Shown here piece after piece: positions 6,275-8,687 of a stretch of 8,687 nt of DNA. The notes under the pieces are model-generated. The model did not search any database. It saw only the letters and a list, made by a program, of their open reading frames with translations, and was not told the origin of the DNA. How positions within the stretch are numbered: the first letter of the stretch is position 1; every line of letters begins with the position of its first letter. The stretch is from assembly GCA_902493665.1 (NCBI GenBank), contig CABUQL010000036.1, positions 1-8,687 of the forward strand, in the 5' to 3' direction. The DNA comes from an uncultured Eubacteriales bacterium. GTDB taxonomy: Bacteria; Bacillota; Clostridia; UMGS1810. A program made the translations under genes and the position numbers.

Positions 6275-7081
6275 ATGTTAAAAACGGAAATGAGAAACCC
6301 TAAAACAAAAAAAATAAGCGAGCTTGACACCGTATCGCAGTTAAAGCTTATGAGCGAAGAAAACTTTAATGCGGTAAAAGCGGTTGACAACGAACTCTTA
6401 AGCATTGCAAGCGCCGTTGAGGAGATTTGCAAGGCTTTTAAAAGCGGAGGCAGACTCTTTTACCTCGGTGCGGGAACATCGGGCAGACTCGGCGTTTTGG
6501 ATGCCTCAGAGTGTCCCCCGACCTTCGGTGCAGCGCCCGATATGGTAACGGGAATTATAGCCGGCGGCGACGGAGCGCTCAGAAAAGCTGCGGAAAACGC
6601 AGAAGACAATCCCGAAGAAGGCGTTGCAGAGCTTAAAAAACGAGGTCTTAAACCAAACGACGTTGTTGTGGGAATTTCCGCCGCAGGAGGCGCAGCATAC
6701 GTTGTAAATGCGGTAAAATATGCAAATTCACTCGGATGCGCAACTGTCGGAGTTACATCAAACAAAGACAGCCTTCTTGACAAAGAAGCAAAAATTTCAA
6801 TCTGCACAGACACAGGCGCAGAAGTTGTAACGGGCTCGACAAGACTCAAAGCCGGAACTGCCCAAAAACTTGTTTTAAATATGCTTACAACCGTTTCGTT
6901 TATAAGATGCGGTTATGTTTACGAAAACCTTATGATAAACTTAAAGCCGACAAATATAAAGCTCAGAAAGCGTATGATTCAGATAGTATGCGACATTTTA
7001 GGCTTTGACAGTGAAAAGTCCGAAAAAGCGCTTGAAGATAACAATTGGAGTATTCCCGAAGTTTTAAAAAACTGCAAATAA
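6275..7081 (+). CDS. murQ: N-acetylmuramic acid 6-phosphate etherase (MurQ-like), divergent and short
   Basis: MurQ is a cytoplasmic SIS-domain enzyme that cleaves MurNAc-6-phosphate to GlcNAc-6-phosphate and D-lactate. Shared landmarks are TEMRNPKTKKISELD (4-18), LGAGTSGRLGVLDASECPPT (64-83), AGGDGALRKAAENAED (96-111) and GSTRLKAGTAQKLVLNM (187-203). Glu79 and Glu110 match the two glutamates (83 and 114) shown to be catalytic in E. coli MurQ. Two things are odd. The motif normally read as SGRTPYV is AGGAAYV (137-143), losing the Ser, Arg, Thr and Pro. The protein ends at 268 residues, about 30 short of the usual 300, so the C-terminal helical tail is missing. It starts 11 bases after AAAAGGAG (6256-6263), behind a 150-base structured gap, and is the last gene before a terminator at 7151. 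Its partner kinase two genes upstream fits a MurNAc/GlcNAc route. It could act on a related lactyl-ether or hexose phosphate instead. Confidence 0.87.
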   Translation: MLKTEMRNPKTKKISELDTVSQLKLMSEENFNAVKAVDNELLSIASAVEEICKAFKSGGRLFYLGAGTSGRLGVLDASECPPTFGAAPDMVTGIIAGGDGALRKAAENAEDNPEEGVAELKKRGLKPNDVVVGISAAGGAAYVVNAVKYANSLGCATVGVTSNKDSLLDKEAKISICTDTGAEVVTGSTRLKAGTAQKLVLNMLTTVSFIRCGYVYENLMINLKPTNIKLRKRMIQIVCDILGFDSEKSEKALEDNNWSIPEVLKNCK

Positions 7082-7150
7082 TTTTTTCATTATAGTTTTT
7101 GAAAATTACAATTTTCCAAAAAGCATTTTACAATAACTAAGTTATAAATT

Positions 7151-7189
7151 AAAGGATTTGTGCAATCTATGTGCATAAATCCTTTTTTT
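7151..7189 (+). terminator. rho-independent terminator after murQ
   Basis: A 14-bp stem (7151-7164 AAAGGATTTGTGCA with 7172-7185, one G-U pair) has a 7-base loop and a run of seven T at 7183-7189. It ends the four-gene unit. The next promoter begins two bases later, so the two units are cleanly insulated. Confidence 0.93.
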
Positions 7190-7190
7190 A

Positions 7191-7219
7191 TTGACCGTAA
7201 AAAATTATTATGTTAAAAT
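7191..7219 (+). promoter_or_regulatory. sigma-A-type promoter with extended -10, for the secreted protein gene
   Basis: The -35 box TTGACC (7191-7196) is 17 bases from the -10 box TAAAAT (7214-7219). A TG at 7211-7212 one base before the -10 makes it an extended -10 promoter. The start of transcription should be near 7226, giving a leader of about 45 bases. Confidence 0.82.
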
Positions 7220-7271
7220 AACCGTACAGACATCCGCTGCAATTTAAAACAAAAATTTCGGAGGAATCAAT

Positions 7272-8624
7272 ATGAAAAAATGCCTGATTTTAATTTTAAC
7301 AATTTTAATATCGGTATCACATTTGCCGGTCAAAACTTATGCAAAAAACGGCGACATTGCCGGAAATTATTACAGCACAGACATTAAAACATATTTAAAC
7401 GGACATAGAACAGATGCGGTAAACATAGGCGGAAAAACACTTATAAATGCCGAAAACATGAAATACTACGGTTTTGACATTTATTACAGCGACGGGGAAA
7501 GACGTCTTGATATAACGGTTTCAAAACATGCGCAAAACGGCGCACCTCCCGAGGTGAAAGATTCGGATATTTCTCCGGGAAAAATTATGGGAAACTATTT
7601 AAAGACTGACATTACCGCACACATCGGCGGAGAGTTAATTACATCATACAACATAGGCGGAACAACATACATATTGGCGGAAGAACTTAAAAATCTCGGA
7701 TTTGACGTTTTGTGGTCGCAGTCGGAAAGAACGCTTTCCGTTACCGACCCTTACCGTTCGGGCAAGGTTTATTCCGTATTTTTATCGGAGGGCGAAAACC
7801 CGAATACCGCAAGAGATGACCAGGGAATCGGCGCATTTTACATTTTAAAATCCGACGGCAAAATAACAGGCTGCGGCGATGCAAAATTATTTCACGCAAA
7901 TCTTTTCTGCGACGGCAAAAAATACACGTTAAATACGGCATTTTATCAGAATCTGGGATTGTTTCACAGTGCAAACATAACAGAAATTCTTACGGACATT
8001 TCATATATGAAGCGAGGTGAGGTAACATCGTCACCCGAAGGAAAGTATGAAGACGTTTTAAAGCACGTTAAAATTATGATAAACGGCAATGAGGCAAAAG
8101 AGATTTCCGTTTCAGAGGGCGGCGGAAACGGGCACATTGATTTTTATTTTACAATAAACGATTTACCCGTTATTAAAGAAGATGAAATCAAAAGCGTATA
8201 TTTTTCTGTCGGCGACACATCAAAGCTTGATACAAACAGTGAATTTGAAATTAAAGAACCCGAAAAAGCAGAGGATCAAAAACTTGAAGAAAGCTTAAAA
8301 AAATACGAATACGATTTTCTGCAATACAAATACGAAACCGACACTTATACCGCAGTGCATATGAAAGAATCCCCGTCATTCGGCGTTATACGCGACAGAC
8401 TTTATATTGTCGACAACGAAACAAAAACACATCTTCCCGACCTTCTTATCAAAGTAAGGCAGTTTGACGGATACAATTATGACCGCTTAACTCCATTTGA
8501 TTTTAAAAGCGGTGCTGTTAAAAATCATTTCTTTTTTGCATGTATGTCCGAAGAAAAAGTCGGAAATTTTTATGCTGATGTAAATACCGGCGATGTATAT
8601 TTTATCTCGGAATACACAAGATAG
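7272..8624 (+). CDS. secreted protein of unknown function with two stalk-type (CuAO-N-like) repeats
   Basis: This 450-residue protein has a signal peptide: Lys2-Lys3, a hydrophobic core at 4-19, and a likely cut after TYA (24). No lipobox is seen, so it should be released or loosely wall-bound. Two repeats follow, at 28-83 and 103-158. They share the pattern GNY..TDI...I(G/N)G......NIGG.T.I..E.(L/M)...GFD..........L.(I/V)., typical of the copper-amine-oxidase-N-like stalk domains common in exported clostridial proteins; this is an extracellular scaffold fold, not an oxidase. Residues 165-450 match no family I recognise. They are beta-rich, with an acidic, charged linker around 328-345 (EPEKAEDQKLEESLKK) between two parts. 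The start at 7272 is 7 bases after GGAGG (7260-7264). It has its own promoter and terminator, so it is a single-gene unit, and a link to the upstream operon is not shown. Confidence 0.85.
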   Translation: MKKCLILILTILISVSHLPVKTYAKNGDIAGNYYSTDIKTYLNGHRTDAVNIGGKTLINAENMKYYGFDIYYSDGERRLDITVSKHAQNGAPPEVKDSDISPGKIMGNYLKTDITAHIGGELITSYNIGGTTYILAEELKNLGFDVLWSQSERTLSVTDPYRSGKVYSVFLSEGENPNTARDDQGIGAFYILKSDGKITGCGDAKLFHANLFCDGKKYTLNTAFYQNLGLFHSANITEILTDISYMKRGEVTSSPEGKYEDVLKHVKIMINGNEAKEISVSEGGGNGHIDFYFTINDLPVIKEDEIKSVYFSVGDTSKLDTNSEFEIKEPEKAEDQKLEESLKKYEYDFLQYKYETDTYTAVHMKESPSFGVIRDRLYIVDNETKTHLPDLLIKVRQFDGYNYDRLTPFDFKSGAVKNHFFFACMSEEKVGNFYADVNTGDVYFISEYTR

Positions 8625-8646
8625 ATAATGAAATTATACATTTTAT

Positions 8647-8687
8647 AAATTTAAACCTGCCTGATAAGCGGGCAGGTTTAAATTTTC
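8647..8687 (+). terminator. terminator hairpin after the secreted protein gene, at the window edge
   Basis: A 15-bp perfect stem (8647-8661 with 8671-8685, core ACCTGCC/GGCAGGT) has a 9-base loop. The lower part of the stem is A/T-rich, so it could end transcription from either direction. The sequence stops at the end of the stem, so any further T tract cannot be seen. Confidence 0.8.

Noticed and set aside
7096..7122. AT-rich hairpin just after murQ
   Set aside because: It is nearly all A/T with a bulge and no proper T tract, and a far stronger terminator follows at 7151.
7133..7145. Perfect inverted repeat ATAACT-A-AGTTAT
   Set aside because: It lies in AT-rich DNA upstream of the terminator and away from a promoter, so an operator role is not supported.
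1..8687. tRNA or rRNA genes, CRISPR array, insertion sequence
   Set aside because: I found no cloverleaf sequence, no regularly spaced repeats, no transposase frame and no target-site duplications.

Overview
The window looks like chromosome from a low-GC Gram-positive of the class Clostridia, probably an uncultured gut-type member. The evidence is AT-rich DNA with GGAGG/AAAGGAG ribosome sites, canonical TTGAC-N17-TAAAAT promoters, clostridial-type AraM, MurQ and BadF-kinase proteins, and a secreted protein with stalk-type (copper-amine-oxidase-N-like) repeats. All seven genes lie on the + strand. There are no RNA genes, insertion sequences or CRISPR arrays that I can see.

Region 1 (1-1615) is the end of an operon. 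It holds the C-terminal end of a HAD-IIA (NagD/AraL-like) phosphatase, then a complete sn-glycerol-1-phosphate dehydrogenase (AraM/EgsA type), closed by a strong rho-independent terminator. The pairing matches the araL-araM pair of the Bacillus subtilis arabinose operon.

Region 2 (about 1740-7189) appears to be one transcription unit. It has a near-consensus promoter with a 10-bp palindrome over the expected start of transcription, then four genes, then a terminator. The genes are a large cytoplasmic protein of the DUF6259 type (probable TIM-barrel glycoside hydrolase), an XRE-type helix-turn-helix fused to a BadF/BadG-type N-acetylhexosamine kinase, an SGNH/GDSL esterase with an N-terminal beta-rich domain, and a short, divergent MurNAc-6-phosphate etherase (MurQ-like). 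I read this as a cytoplasmic amino-sugar/muropeptide-sugar catabolic operon: cleave a glycoside, remove an acyl group, phosphorylate the sugar, cleave the lactyl ether. The fused kinase-regulator may sense the sugar. The 150-bp gap before murQ holds a long-range 11-bp inverted repeat enclosing alternative helices, two of which could cover the murQ ribosome site; this looks like an RNA switch or structured leader.

Region 3 (7191-8687) is a separate unit. An extended -10 promoter drives a secreted 450-residue protein of unknown function with two N-terminal stalk-type repeats, followed by a terminator hairpin at the window edge.

The most interesting items are the HTH-kinase fusion, the structured leader of murQ, the MurQ-like protein whose usually invariant SGRTPYV motif is replaced, and the uncharacterised DUF6259 hydrolase linked to them.
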